DNA from: Candidatus Paraburkholderia kirkii
Lineage (GTDB): Bacteria > Pseudomonadota > Gammaproteobacteria > Burkholderiales > Burkholderiaceae
Length of the DNA: 64,000 bases
Direction: 5' to 3'
Assembly (NCBI GenBank): GCA_001189345.1
Contig: LFKV01000017.1
Span: 24,938-88,937, forward strand
Shown: positions 1 through 7,949 of the stretch, one piece after another
How positions within the stretch are numbered: the first letter of the stretch is position 1
How the letters are laid out: each line of letters starts with the position of its first letter
Made by a program: the position numbers and the translations under genes
Notes under the pieces: model-generated
The model's database searches: none
Told to the model about the DNA's origin: nothing
The model's input: only the letters and a program-made list of their open reading frames with translations

Positions 1-2
1 CC

Positions 3-1082
3 TACGACAGCTTCGCCGCCTATCTCGACGCGCTCGACCGGGCGCCCGCCGCCGTGAACGTCGCGGCGCTCGTCGGCCATTCGACGCTGCGCGTGCGCCA
101 CATGACCGATCTCGCGCGGGAAGACACGGCGGACGAACGCGCGCGCATGGCCGCCGACGTCGAGGAGGCGATGAAGGCGGGCGCGTTCGGGGTGTCGTCG
201 GGCACGTTCTATCCGCCCGCCGCGGTGGCGAGCACGCAGGAACTGATCGACGTCTGCGCGCCGCTCAGACGCTTTCCCGGCGTCTTAGCCACGCACTTGC
301 GCGACGAAAGCGCCGACATCGTTCCGTCGATGGAAGAAGCATTCGCGATCGGAAAGGCGATCGGCACGAATCTCGTGCTCTCGCACCACAAGGTCGCGGG
401 CAAGGAGAATCACGGACGCTCGGTCGAAACGCTCGCGCTCATCGACGCCCAGAGCGAGCGCCAGCCGCTCTGCCTCGACTGCCATCCGTATCCGGCCACC
501 TCCACCATGCTGTGCGCGGACCGCATCCGCCAGTCGTCGCGCGTGATGCTCGCATGGTCGACGAAGCGCCCCGAGCTCGCCGGCAAGGATTTCGCGGAGA
601 TCCTGCCGCTCTATGACGGCTCGATCGAGGCCGCCATCGAAGACCTGAAGCCGGCGGGCGCGATCTATTTCGTCATGGACGAACAGGACGTGCGGCGCAT
701 CTTCCGCCATGACAAGACGATGGTCGGCTCCGACGGTCTGCCGAACGACACCGCGCCGCACCCGCGACTGTGGGGCACGTTTCCGCGCGTCCTCGGCCAC
801 TACTCGCGCGAGCTGAAGCTGTTTCCGCTGGAAACGGCCGTGCGCAAGATGACCGGCCTCACCGCCGAGCAATTCGGCCTCGACGGGCACGTCGCGGCAG
901 GCCATTTCGCGGATCTCGTCGTGTTCGATCCCGACGAAGTCATCGACCGCGCGACGTTCGAGGCGCCGAAGCTCGCGCCGAAGGGCATCGAGCACGTGAT
1001 CGTAAACGGTGTGCCCGTCATCGCGCACGGCCAACCCACGGGCGCGAGGCCGGGACGAGCGCTGCGCCGGATCCCCCGATAA
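3..1082 (+). CDS. N-acyl-D-amino-acid deacylase (D-aminoacylase), 5' end outside window
   Basis: The frame is open from the first bases of the window, so the gene starts upstream and about the last 360 residues are present. It matches the amidohydrolase-superfamily D-aminoacylases, which hydrolyse N-acyl-D-amino acids to D-amino acid plus carboxylate. Visible signatures are an SHHK segment (metal-site His), a GSDGLPND segment near the C-terminal third that carries the family's catalytic Asp, and the closing ADLVVFDP metal-dependent hydrolase tail. No break is seen in the visible part. Its last 540 bp are copied in tandem just downstream. The following MFS transporter suggests an uptake-plus-deacylation catabolic unit. 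Family is fairly sure; exact substrate is not. Confidence 0.85.
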   Translation, partial: YDSFAAYLDALDRAPAAVNVAALVGHSTLRVRHMTDLAREDTADERARMAADVEEAMKAGAFGVSSGTFYPPAAVASTQELIDVCAPLRRFPGVLATHLRDESADIVPSMEEAFAIGKAIGTNLVLSHHKVAGKENHGRSVETLALIDAQSERQPLCLDCHPYPATSTMLCADRIRQSSRVMLAWSTKRPELAGKDFAEILPLYDGSIEAAIEDLKPAGAIYFVMDEQDVRRIFRHDKTMVGSDGLPNDTAPHPRLWGTFPRVLGHYSRELKLFPLETAVRKMTGLTAEQFGLDGHVAAGHFADLVVFDPDEVIDRATFEAPKLAPKGIEHVIVNGVPVIAHGQPTGARPGRALRRIPR

Positions 1083-1106
1083 ACAACCAGCCGATCAGAC
1101 ACCGAC

Positions 1107-1221
1107 ATGGCCACTCCCCATCGAGCAACGCCGCACTCCGCCGCGCATCCGGCACACTCCATCGACGCCGTGTATCGCAAGGTGACGCTGCGCGTCATTC
1201 CGCTCATCCTGCTGTGCATTT
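1107..1221 (+). pseudogene. Duplicated 5' stub of MFS transporter
   Basis: ATG at 1107 begins the same N-terminus as the transporter at 1786 (start MATPHRATPHS), but the tandem duplication junction at 1221/1222 cuts it after 38 codons and runs into out-of-frame D-aminoacylase sequence. It cannot make a transporter. Confidence 0.8.
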
Positions 1222-1761
1222 GTGATGCTCGCATGGTCGACGAAGCGCCCCGAGCTCGCCGGCAAGGATTTCGCGGAGATCCTGCCGCTCTATGACGGCT
1301 CGATCGAGGCCGCCATCGAAGACCTGAAGCCGGCGGGCGCGATCTATTTCGTCATGGACGAACAGGACGTGCGGCGCATCTTCCGCCATGACAAGACGAT
1401 GGTCGGCTCCGACGGTCTGCCGAACGACACCGCGCCGCACCCGCGACTGTGGGGCACGTTTCCGCGCGTCCTCGGCCACTACTCGCGCGAGCTGAAGCTG
1501 TTTCCGCTGGAAACGGCCGTGCGCAAGATGACCGGCCTCACCGCCGAGCAATTCGGCCTCGACGGGCACGTCGCGGCAGGCCATTTCGCGGATCTCGTCG
1601 TGTTCGATCCCGACGAAGTCATCGACCGCGCGACGTTCGAGGCGCCGAAGCTCGCGCCGAAGGGCATCGAGCACGTGATCGTAAACGGTGTGCCCGTCAT
1701 CGCGCACGGCCAACCCACGGGCGCGAGGCCGGGACGAGCGCTGCGCCGGATCCCCCGATAA
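1222..1761 (+). pseudogene. Duplicated 3' fragment of D-aminoacylase
   Basis: This is an exact second copy of the last 540 bp of the upstream D-aminoacylase gene, beginning at the duplication junction. A GTG and in-frame reading exist, but the fragment lacks the N-terminal metal-binding half of the barrel and has no ribosome-binding site of its own. It is a by-product of the tandem duplication. Confidence 0.88.
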
Positions 1762-1785
1762 ACAACCAGCCGATCAGACACCGAC

Positions 1786-3095
1786 ATGGCCACTCCCCAT
1801 CGAGCAACGCCGCACTCCGCCGCGCATCCGGCACACTCCATCGACGCCGTGTATCGCAAGGTGACGCTGCGCGTCATTCCGCTCATCCTGCTGTGCATTT
1901 CTTCGGCTATCTGGATCGCGTAAACGTCGGCTTCGCCAAGCTGCAGATGATGAGCGAGCTGAATCTCACCGAAGCGGCCTACGGTGTCGGGCTCTTCTTC
2001 ATCGGCTATCTGCTGCTTCAGGTGCCGGCCGGCTATCTCGTGAAGCGCCTGGGCGTGTGCGCGTGCCTCGGCGGCTCGCTGATCGCGTGGGGCATCGTCT
2101 CCATCGCGACACTGGCGACGCGCGATCAGACGACGTTCTACGTCCTGCGCTTTCTGCTCGGCCTGACGGAGGTGAGCTTCTTTCCCGCCGTGATCACGTA
2201 CTTCAGCTTGTGGTTTCCGTCGTTTCGTCTGGCCAAGGTGATGTCGCTGCTGTTTCTCGCGATGCCGCTCGGCGTGATCATCGGCGGACCGCTGTCGGGC
2301 TGGATCATGGACGCCACGCACGGCGGATTGAGCCTGCGCGGCTGGCAGTGGATGTTCCTGATCGAAGGCCTGCCCGCGGTCATGCTCGGCGTCGTGCTGT
2401 TCGCCGTGGTGGTGAATCGCATCGAGGATGCGAAGTGGCTCTCGCGCGACGAGCTCGCGGTCGTGAAAAGCGAGCTCGCGCGGGAATCGTCGGACAAGAA
2501 GCAGGCGCTTCTGCCCGCGCTGAAGGAGCCGACGCTGTGGCTGCTGTGCGCGATCTCGTTTCTCTACAACGTCGGCAACTACGGCCTCGTCTTCTGGATG
2601 CCGACGATGGTCAAGGCGCTCGACCACCTCAGCAATTTCCAGATCGGCGTCGTGAGCGCGATTCCCTATCTCGTCGCAGCCGCCGCGATGGTCGTCAACG
2701 CGCAGCACTCCGTGAAGACGCGCGAGCGGCGCTGGCACACGGCGGCGCCGGTGTTCGTCGGCGGCGTCGCGCTCATCGGCAGCGTGATGACGGCGGGCGC
2801 GCCCGTGACCGCGGTCGCGTGCCTGACGGTGGCCGTCGCCGGCATCATGAGCATGCTGGCGATGTTCTGGAGCCTGCCGTCGCGCATTCTGGCGGGCACG
2901 GCAGCGGCGGGCGGCGCGGTTCTCGTCAACGTCGGCGCGGCGATCGCGGGCTTCGTCGGGCCGTCGATAATGGGTTTTCTCAAGGATCTTACCGGCAGCA
3001 CGACGGTTGGCGTCGCGCTGCTCGCCGTCATGCTGTTTCTCGCCGCGTTCCTGATCCTCGCGATTCCCGCACGCTACATCAGGGCCGCGCAATGA
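1786..3095 (+). pseudogene. MFS transporter (anion:cation symporter type), frameshifted
   Basis: The start at 1786 reads MATPHRATPHS and enters the first membrane helix (VIPLILLCI), then hits TAA at 1921. One base earlier in phase the expected continuation FFGYLDRVNVGFAKLQM reads on to the stop at 3095. Adding one T in the run at 1898-1900 restores a 436-residue protein of normal MFS length, with the typical DRVNVGFA helix-1/loop motif and the TRERRWH loop. This is a one-base homopolymer deletion, sitting exactly at the end of the tandem repeat. The family takes up carboxylates or dipeptide-like anions. The protein is presumably inactive. Confidence 0.85.
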
Positions 3096-3114
3096 GCCGT
3101 CGGCACGCGCATCG

Positions 3115-3145
3115 TTGACAACATATGTTGTTTTCAAGTTAGAAT
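3115..3145 (+). promoter_or_regulatory. Promoter with palindromic operator CAACATATGTTG
   Basis: TTGACA (3115-3120) and TAGAAT (3140-3145) form a sigma70-like pair with a long 19-bp spacer. The perfect 12-bp palindrome CAACATATGTTG (3119-3130) overlaps the -35 end and spacer, the place for a repressor. The same half-site recurs upstream of the binding-protein gene near 5760-5797, suggesting a common regulator. Inference from sequence only. Confidence 0.5.
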
Positions 3146-3192
3146 CAAACACTGCGTGTTGCGTGCTCTTCTTTCCTTTCTTCAAAGGCAGG

Positions 3193-3777
3193 AACCACGA
3201 CCACGGTATTTCATCGCGCGCCAAGCTTCCCGTCGCCGTGCGCGGCGACGGCAAGATCGTCGATTCGACCGGCAAGCGCTACCTTGACGCGTGCGGCGGC
3301 GCGGCCGTCTCGTGCCTCGGCCAAGCCATCCGCGCGTGATCGAGGCCATCCAGCGGCAGGTGCGGCAGGTGCAGCAACTGCCCTACGCGCATACGTCGTT
3401 CTTCACGACGGAACCCGCCGAGGCGCTCGCGAACCTGCTCGTCGACGCCGCGCCGAGGAATCTCGGCCACGTCTACTTCGTGTCCGGCGGCTCCGAGGCG
3501 ATGGAGGCGGCGCTCAAGCTCGCACGCCAGTATCTCGTGGAAAAGGGGCAGTCGGGGCGGCGGCATTTCATTGCGCGGCGGCAGAGCTATCACGGCAACA
3601 CGCTCGGCGCGCTCGCCATCGGCGGCAATGCGTGGCGCCGCGAGCCGTTCCTGCCGATCCTGATCGAGGCGCATCACGTCACGCCCTGCTTCGCGTATCG
3701 CGAGCAGCGCGCAAGCGAATCGGACGAAGCCTTCGCGCAATCGCAATGCCTCGCCGACGAGCTCGAAGCGAATCTCG
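3193..3777 (+). pseudogene. Class-III aminotransferase, 5' fragment, frameshifted and truncated
   Basis: About 190 residues of a PLP-dependent class-III aminotransferase N-terminal half can be assembled: the substrate-side segment with YLDACGGAAVSCLG, then SHPRVIEAI, the SGGSEAMEAALKLARQY cofactor-phosphate region and SYHGNT. Two one-base losses break the frame, near 3215 and near 3321 (GGCCAAGCCAT where GGCCACAGCCAT is expected). The gene ends abruptly after the residues CLADELEA near 3775, where it is joined to an amidase fragment, so the catalytic-lysine half is missing. Dead gene; family assignment is firm, substrate unknown. Confidence 0.8.
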
Positions 3778-4242
3778 AACGTCGAAGTCGCGACGGCGCA
3801 CGCGAATCTGCTCGACGCGGCCGCCGACGACGTATCGCCGCGCCTGCGCACGCGCCTGCTGGCGGGCGCATTGAGCCCGGCCGCGTGGTACGCCCGCGCA
3901 CTGCGCTACCAGCAGCGCTTTCGCACGCACATATCGCGCTTCTTCGCCGACTTCGACATCCTGCTCGCGCCATGCACGCCCTTCGCGGCGCCGCGCTTCT
4001 CCGACACGACTATCATGGTGGGCGCTCGCGCGCTCGAGCCGGCAAAGCATTTCGGCATGCTGACGCAGCCCATTTCCTTCGCGGGCCTTCCCGTCGTCAC
4101 CGCGCCTGTCGTTCGCGCAGGGCGCATGCCGCTCGGCGTGCAGGTGATCGCCGCGCCCTTCGACGAAGCCGCGTGCCTCGCGGCGGCGCGGCACATCGAG
4201 AAGGGCTTCGAGAACACCCAACGAACATCGATCGACACATGA
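3778..4242 (+). pseudogene. AtzE-like amidase, C-terminal fragment
   Basis: In another frame from the aminotransferase, 3781-4242 reads the C-terminal part of an amidase-signature protein: LLAGALSPAAWYARALRYQ, then FDILLAPCTPFAAP, then TQPISFAGLPVVTAPV and PLGVQVIAAP. This is the AtzE/1-carboxybiuret-hydrolase type of tail. The N-terminal Ser-Ser-Lys catalytic region is absent because a deletion fused this fragment to the aminotransferase. The stop at 4240-4242 overlaps the ATG of the next gene (4239), so the two were probably cotranscribed. Confidence 0.75.
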
Positions 4243-4791
4243 GCAAGGACTTCCCGATTTCAACACCGCCACCGCTTCCGACGAACAGAAGGCCGTGCTG
4301 CAGGGCATTCTGAGCGGCCCGCGCGGCAACCTCAACGGGCCGTTTCTCGGCTGGATCTTCAGCCCGGAACTCGCGCAGAACGCGCAGAAGCTCGGCGCGT
4401 TCTGCCGCTACAAGACGGGCCTGCCGCTACGGCTGTCGGAGCTCGCGATCCTGGTGACGGCGGCGCGTTGGCGCTCGCAGGCGGAATGGCACATTCATCA
4501 TCCGATCGCGCTGGACGCGGGCCTGCCCGCCGATGTCGCCGAGGCGCTGCGCACCGGCGGGACGCCGGATTTCGCCGATGCCGAGACAGGCTCATCTTCG
4601 ATTTCGCGACCGAGCTCTACGAAACGAAGCGCGTGAGCGATACGACCTACGACGCCGCCGTCGCGCGCTTCGGGCATACGGTGGTGGTGAATCTCGTCGG
4701 CCTGCTGGGCTATTACGCGCTCGTCGCGATGACGCTCAACACGTTCGGGATGCGCGCCGAAGGGCAAACGGATCTGCCCTTCGCGGAATGA
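4239..4791 (+). pseudogene. Carboxymuconolactone decarboxylase-family protein, two frameshifts
   Basis: ATG at 4239 gives MSKDFP, then the frame shifts by loss of a G in CCCGGATTTC (now CCCGATTTC, about 4257). From there the AhpD/CMD-fold sequence is clear: GPFLGWIFSPELAQNAQKLG, RLSELAILVTAARW and EWHIHHPIA. A second shift near 4592 must be undone to continue into LIFDFATELYETKRVSD and the stop at 4791. CMD proteins are decarboxylases or peroxidase-like enzymes, and the context suggests a catabolic role with the neighbouring amidase. The low-similarity core leaves the substrate open. Confidence 0.78.
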
Positions 4792-4795
4792 GCAC

Positions 4796-4821
4796 TGCCG
4801 GGCGCAACCTTGCGCCCGGCA
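4796..4821. terminator. Bidirectional hairpin between convergent genes
   Basis: A perfect 12-bp inverted repeat (4796-4807 and 4810-4821) separated by CC lies between the ends of two convergent genes (4791 and 4828). GC-rich stem, no strong U-tract on either side. Confidence 0.6.
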
Positions 4822-4827
4822 TGCGGA

Positions 4828-5734
4828 TCACTCGAACGCCTTGTCGTTGGGCTCGGCGTAGAGCTTCTGCATCGTCTCGCTCATCGAGAAATCGAAGTTG
4901 ATGTTCTTCGGCGGCACGGGTTTCATGAACCACTTGTCGTACATCGTTTTGATCTCGGGACTCTTCATCACCTGGCTCATCGTGTCGTCGACGAGCTTCT
5001 TGAACTCCGGATCGTCCTTGCGCATCATGAAGCCATAAGCTTCCGACGACTGCGGCGTGCCGACCAGCACCCAGTCCGAAGGCTTCGCCGTCAGCGAGCG
5101 CGTGCCCGCGGCACGTCGTCCATCATATACGCCACCGCGCGGCCGGTTTCGAGCGTCGCGCGCCCTTCCCCGCAGTCCTTCGCGCTGATGATGCTCATGT
5201 TCATCTTCTTCTCCTTCTCCTCGTTCATCTTGCGCAGGATGCGCTCGGAGGTCGTGCCCTGATCGTCACGACGGTCTTGCCCGCGAGGTCGGGAAAGTCC
5301 TTGATGCCCGAATCCTTCTTCGTGAGCAGGCGCGTGGTCGCAACAAAGAACGTGTCGGAAAACGCGACCTGATTCTGCCGCGACGTGAGGTTCGTCGTCA
5401 CGCCGCATTCGAGACCGACCGTGCCGTTCTGCACGGTCGAGATGCGGTTCTGCGACGTCACCGGAATGAAGCGCACGCGTAAATCCGGGTGCTTCGTCCT
5501 GGCCTTGACCGCATCGATCACCTTGTTGCACAGGTCCTGCGAAAAGCCGACGACGTTATTGTTCGCATCGACGTACGAAAATGGCACCGAGGTTTCGCGA
5601 TGGCCGATCGCGATCAGATTGACGGCCTGGATCTTGGCGAGCGTCGTCTGGCCGTCCTGGCCGTAGCTCGCCCCCATGACGAGCGAGAGCGCGGCAAGCG
5701 CCAAAGCGGATGCGAGCAGCGGCTTGGTTTTCAT
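4828..5734 (-). pseudogene. Amino-acid ABC transporter substrate-binding protein (GltI type), two frameshifts
   Basis: The gene starts at ATG 5734 with a signal peptide (MKTKPLLASALALAALS), then type-3 periplasmic binding protein sequence IGHRETSVPFSYVDANN and GFSQDLCNKV typical of glutamate/aspartate binding proteins. Shifts near 5263 and near 5105 interrupt it; the other frames supply GTTSERILRKMN, then GTPQSSEAYGFMMRKDDPEF and the C-terminus FSMSETMQKLYAEPNDKAFE. No permease or ATPase genes are adjacent. Upstream are operator-like half-sites shared with the 3.1-kb promoter, so it was probably coregulated with the aminotransferase/amidase block. Confidence 0.83.
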
Positions 5735-5756
5735 GGTGTCCGTGTGGAGTGTTATG

Positions 5757-5797
5757 TTATATATGTTGCCATCGACAAAATAAATGCAACATATGTA
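5757..5797 (-). promoter_or_regulatory. Two CAACATAT operator-like half-sites upstream of binding-protein gene
   Basis: Read on the minus strand, TACATATGTTGC (5797-5786) and GGCAACATATATAAC (about 5770-5756) lie 22-63 bases upstream of the start at 5734. Both share the CAACATAT core of the 3119-3130 palindrome and are arranged as an inverted pair. Probable repressor or activator site; the binding protein is not identified. Confidence 0.42.
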
Positions 5798-5886
5798 AAG
5801 ACCTAGGCCGCTCGGGATGCGTCGCGAAGCGCGTTCGCGCCGCGACTTTGCTTACAAATGTCACAGCATCCGCAGGAGTCGCCGCC

Positions 5887-5994
5887 ATGACCGCCGTTTC
5901 AGAGATTCGAACCAGGCCATCCCGCATTCATCCGCTCGTCGCGGCGGCAGCCGGATCGGTCATCCTCGGATGCGGGCGTCCGGCCAGACGCTGA
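5887..5994 (+). pseudogene. Remnant of a glycine-zipper-type membrane protein gene (tentative)
   Basis: A GGAG at about 5874 lies 9 bases before an ATG opening a 35-codon frame, starting MTAVSEIRTRPSRIHPLVAAA. Burkholderia small glycine-zipper/2TM surface proteins begin with a similar RxHPLxAAAAVSVI segment, and here the helix is cut short after GSVIL by a frame change. I treat it as the N-terminal remnant of such a gene. A short spurious frame is the alternative. Confidence 0.35.
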
Positions 5995-6136
5995 GGCCCG
6001 CCTGAGAACGGGACCGCAACGCTTAAGACGCAGCTAATTTTCCGGTGCGATGATGCTTTTCACCTTGAATGCATCCAGCGTCCCGGCCCGGCCGGACGCC
6101 CCGGTCCACGCGAAAATCCTTTTCGGGAGTGTTTCC

Positions 6137-6628
6137 GTGAAAAAGAAATCGACGAATATGAAATCCGCCCGTCCCGCGATATCGCCGCTCCTGCGCGCAC
6201 TGACGTACAGCCGCGCGGCGCGCGAGCCGATGATCGACGCGATGTTGCTGCAATGCTACGCAGTGCTCGACGCGTTTCATCGCGGCCACGGCTCGCAGCC
6301 GCTCTTCATGACGATGTGCCGTCATCTGCTGGTCGCGGAGGAGTTGTGCCAGCTCGGCCACGCGCCGGAATTCGAGGACGACATCACGTTCGCGCACGAG
6401 GCCCTCGTCGAGCTGGATGCGCGCCATGCGACCGACGGCGCCTGGACGCTCCGCGCCGACGAGCACGCGCGGCTTTGCACGGCGCTCGCCGTATTCGCGG
6501 CGCAACTGGAAGATGCGACGCTCGAGCACATCGCTCAGGCGGAGGCGCGCATGATCACGCAATCGCTCGTCGCGGCAAACATGCGCTCGGGTCTGCCGCG
6601 CGCACAGGCGGTTGCGTCGGAACGCTGA
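6137..6628 (+). CDS. Conserved hypothetical protein
   Basis: I chose GTG 6137 because GGGAG at 6124-6128 is well spaced; ATG 6158 is the alternative. The protein has about 163 residues, begins basic (KKKSTNMKSARPA) and is mostly helical without membrane segments. It contains the stretch AMLLQCYAVLDAFHRGHG and a run of Ala/Glu-rich helices. Codon use matches the neighbours and there are no breaks. I do not recognise a named domain; function unknown. Confidence 0.6.
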   Translation: MKKKSTNMKSARPAISPLLRALTYSRAAREPMIDAMLLQCYAVLDAFHRGHGSQPLFMTMCRHLLVAEELCQLGHAPEFEDDITFAHEALVELDARHATDGAWTLRADEHARLCTALAVFAAQLEDATLEHIAQAEARMITQSLVAANMRSGLPRAQAVASER

Positions 6629-6899
6629 ATATCGGGACTTTCCCGCAAAACGCTGATCAATTTGCGAAAGTGTTTGCGAGCGTACATTCAGACGAATGCG
6701 GGTCCGCAATACTTGTTCCAGCGCACGGGGGAAAGCAGTCGAGCGCGCGCTGAGAGACCAAAACATGATGGGCGGCACCCGATCGAGCCGTAGATGGAAG
6801 CGCTGCGCAAAGGCGAAACAAAAATAAATCGCGCATGCTTTTGCCAACGGCCCGGCGAGTTGCAGGCGAAGGAAGCCCGCGCCTCGACAACGAAGCTCA

Positions 6900-6930
6900 A
6901 AAGCCGGCATTTCGCCGGCTTTTTCTTTTG
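6900..6930 (+). terminator. Rho-independent terminator
   Basis: Stem AAAGCCGGC (6900-6908) / GCCGGCTTT (6914-6922) with loop ATTTC, followed by TTTCTTTTG. It lies in the 340-bp gap between the hypothetical gene (ends 6628) and the minus-strand gene ending at 6969. Nothing else convincing is seen in that gap, so an unannotated short transcript upstream is possible. Confidence 0.7.
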
Positions 6931-6968
6931 CCGCGCTGATTCCGCGCCTGGAATGAAAGGATGGCGGA

Positions 6969-7328
6969 TCAAAGGAACCTGGAGAAAACCGTGCGCGTGC
7001 ATTCGGCGCACCAGCGGCGCGATACCGCGTCGGGACGGGCGTCCCAGACATGGCCGTAGGCGCATTGCCAGCGGAGCGGAGTCGACGCATCGACATAGCC
7101 GGGCGAGAGCAATGCGCCGCCACGCGCCTCGGCCGCTTCGCGCAGGCGCCTCGTCTCGAGTTCGCGCCGCTGCGCCGCGCAGTTCATGCAGCGCACGTTG
7201 CGCGCAGGCTCGAGCGACTCATCCCAGAAATGGCCGCGGCCGCATTCCCAGCGCGAAACCATCGCCTGGTTCGTCCCGGCTCGCATCCGGTCGCGAAAGT
7301 CCGCCGCTTCGTCCATCACGCGTGGCAT
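6969..7328 (-). CDS. Putative treble-clef zinc-finger protein (twin WxCxxGHxW motifs)
   Basis: The C-terminal portion of a longer minus-strand frame carries two similar zinc-finger units: WECGRGHFWDE followed by RCMNC, and WQCAYGHVWDA followed by CAEC. This WxCxxGHxW...CxxC layout matches treble-clef fingers of the DUF4379 kind. The start is uncertain; I give ATG 7328 (MPRVMDEAADF), with ATG at 7286 also possible. There is no good Shine-Dalgarno and no stop separates it from the BamE-like sequence upstream, so the two genes appear fused by loss of a stop or by a deletion. Function unknown. Confidence 0.5.
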   Translation of the reverse strand: MPRVMDEAADFRDRMRAGTNQAMVSRWECGRGHFWDESLEPARNVRCMNCAAQRRELETRRLREAAEARGGALLSPGYVDASTPLRWQCAYGHVWDARPDAVSRRWCAECTRTVFSRFL

Positions 7329-7364
7329 TCGGCCGGAACGCTCATCGTCGGCTGGCGTGCGGCT

Positions 7365-7915
7365 CAGCGCTGACCGCTGACCGCCGCGGATCGACTCGGA
7401 GCGGGAGGTAGTCACGACCGTGTCGTCCGGGCCGAAGTGCGCGTTGAACATCGCGTCCTGATTGACGCCGTCCTCGAGCCAGTGCCAGCTCCAGACACGC
7501 TCCTTCTTCAACGGATATTCGGCGATGATCGTGGGCTTGCCGAACAGCCTGCGCGCTTCGTCCATCGTCATGCCGGGCTGCACCTTCGCGAAGTCGCGGC
7601 GGTCAGCACCTGCGTCACGGAGACGAAGCGGCCGTGCGCGTCGATATCCACCATGTAGGTGTTCGTCCCCGCCGGTCCGCGCGGATATTCGAGGCGCTTG
7701 CTGCCGTCGGTGAAAGTGCGCTCGGTTTCCGGCTCGCCCATCTGGTCGCGGATCTGCGCCTCGGTGGTTACGCCCGGCTGCAGGTTATCCGGCTTCACCG
7801 CATTGAAGAATGCCTTCAGCTTGTTCAATGCTTCCTCGCCTTGCTGCTGATCGCAGCCGGAGAACAGCGATACGGACGCCGCCGCGACGAGCGCGGCGCA
7901 CACGATCTTCTTCAC
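7365..7915 (-). pseudogene. BamE-domain (SmpA/OmlA-like) lipoprotein, frameshifted
   Basis: GTG 7915 follows AAGGGAG by 7 bases and starts a lipoprotein signal ending in a lipobox (ASVSLFSGC). Two BamE-like repeats follow: LQPGVTTEAQIRDQMGEP, then after a frame change VQPGMTMDEARRLFGKP. The shift is a one-base loss near 7587, where VLTAA should continue NFAKVQPGM. The second repeat is therefore only in the adjacent frame and reads straight on into the zinc-finger sequence. BamE-fold lipoproteins act at the outer membrane; this is a divergent two-repeat member, not the canonical short BamE. Confidence 0.72.
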
Positions 7916-7949
7916 CCTGAGCTCCCTTCGCCCGCGGATACGCAATGCG

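Larger units (their letters stand above)
543..1900. repeat. Perfect 679-bp tandem direct repeat
   Basis: Unit 1 is 543-1221 and unit 2 is 1222-1900, directly abutting and apparently identical. Each unit contains the 3' half of the D-aminoacylase gene, the intergenic gap and the first 38 codons of the MFS transporter. The offset was checked with the two transporter start codons (1107 and 1786, exactly 679 apart) and the two D-aminoacylase stops. Identity implies a recent event. No useful homology is visible at the outer edges. Confidence 0.93.

Noticed and set aside
1479..3275. 598-codon minus-strand open frame, and other long antisense frames such as 10110-12383 and 57013-59244
   Set aside because: They are GC-rich shadows of real genes: Arg/Ala/His-rich, no family motifs, no ribosome sites. 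In the zwf region the long frame merely links several real frames.
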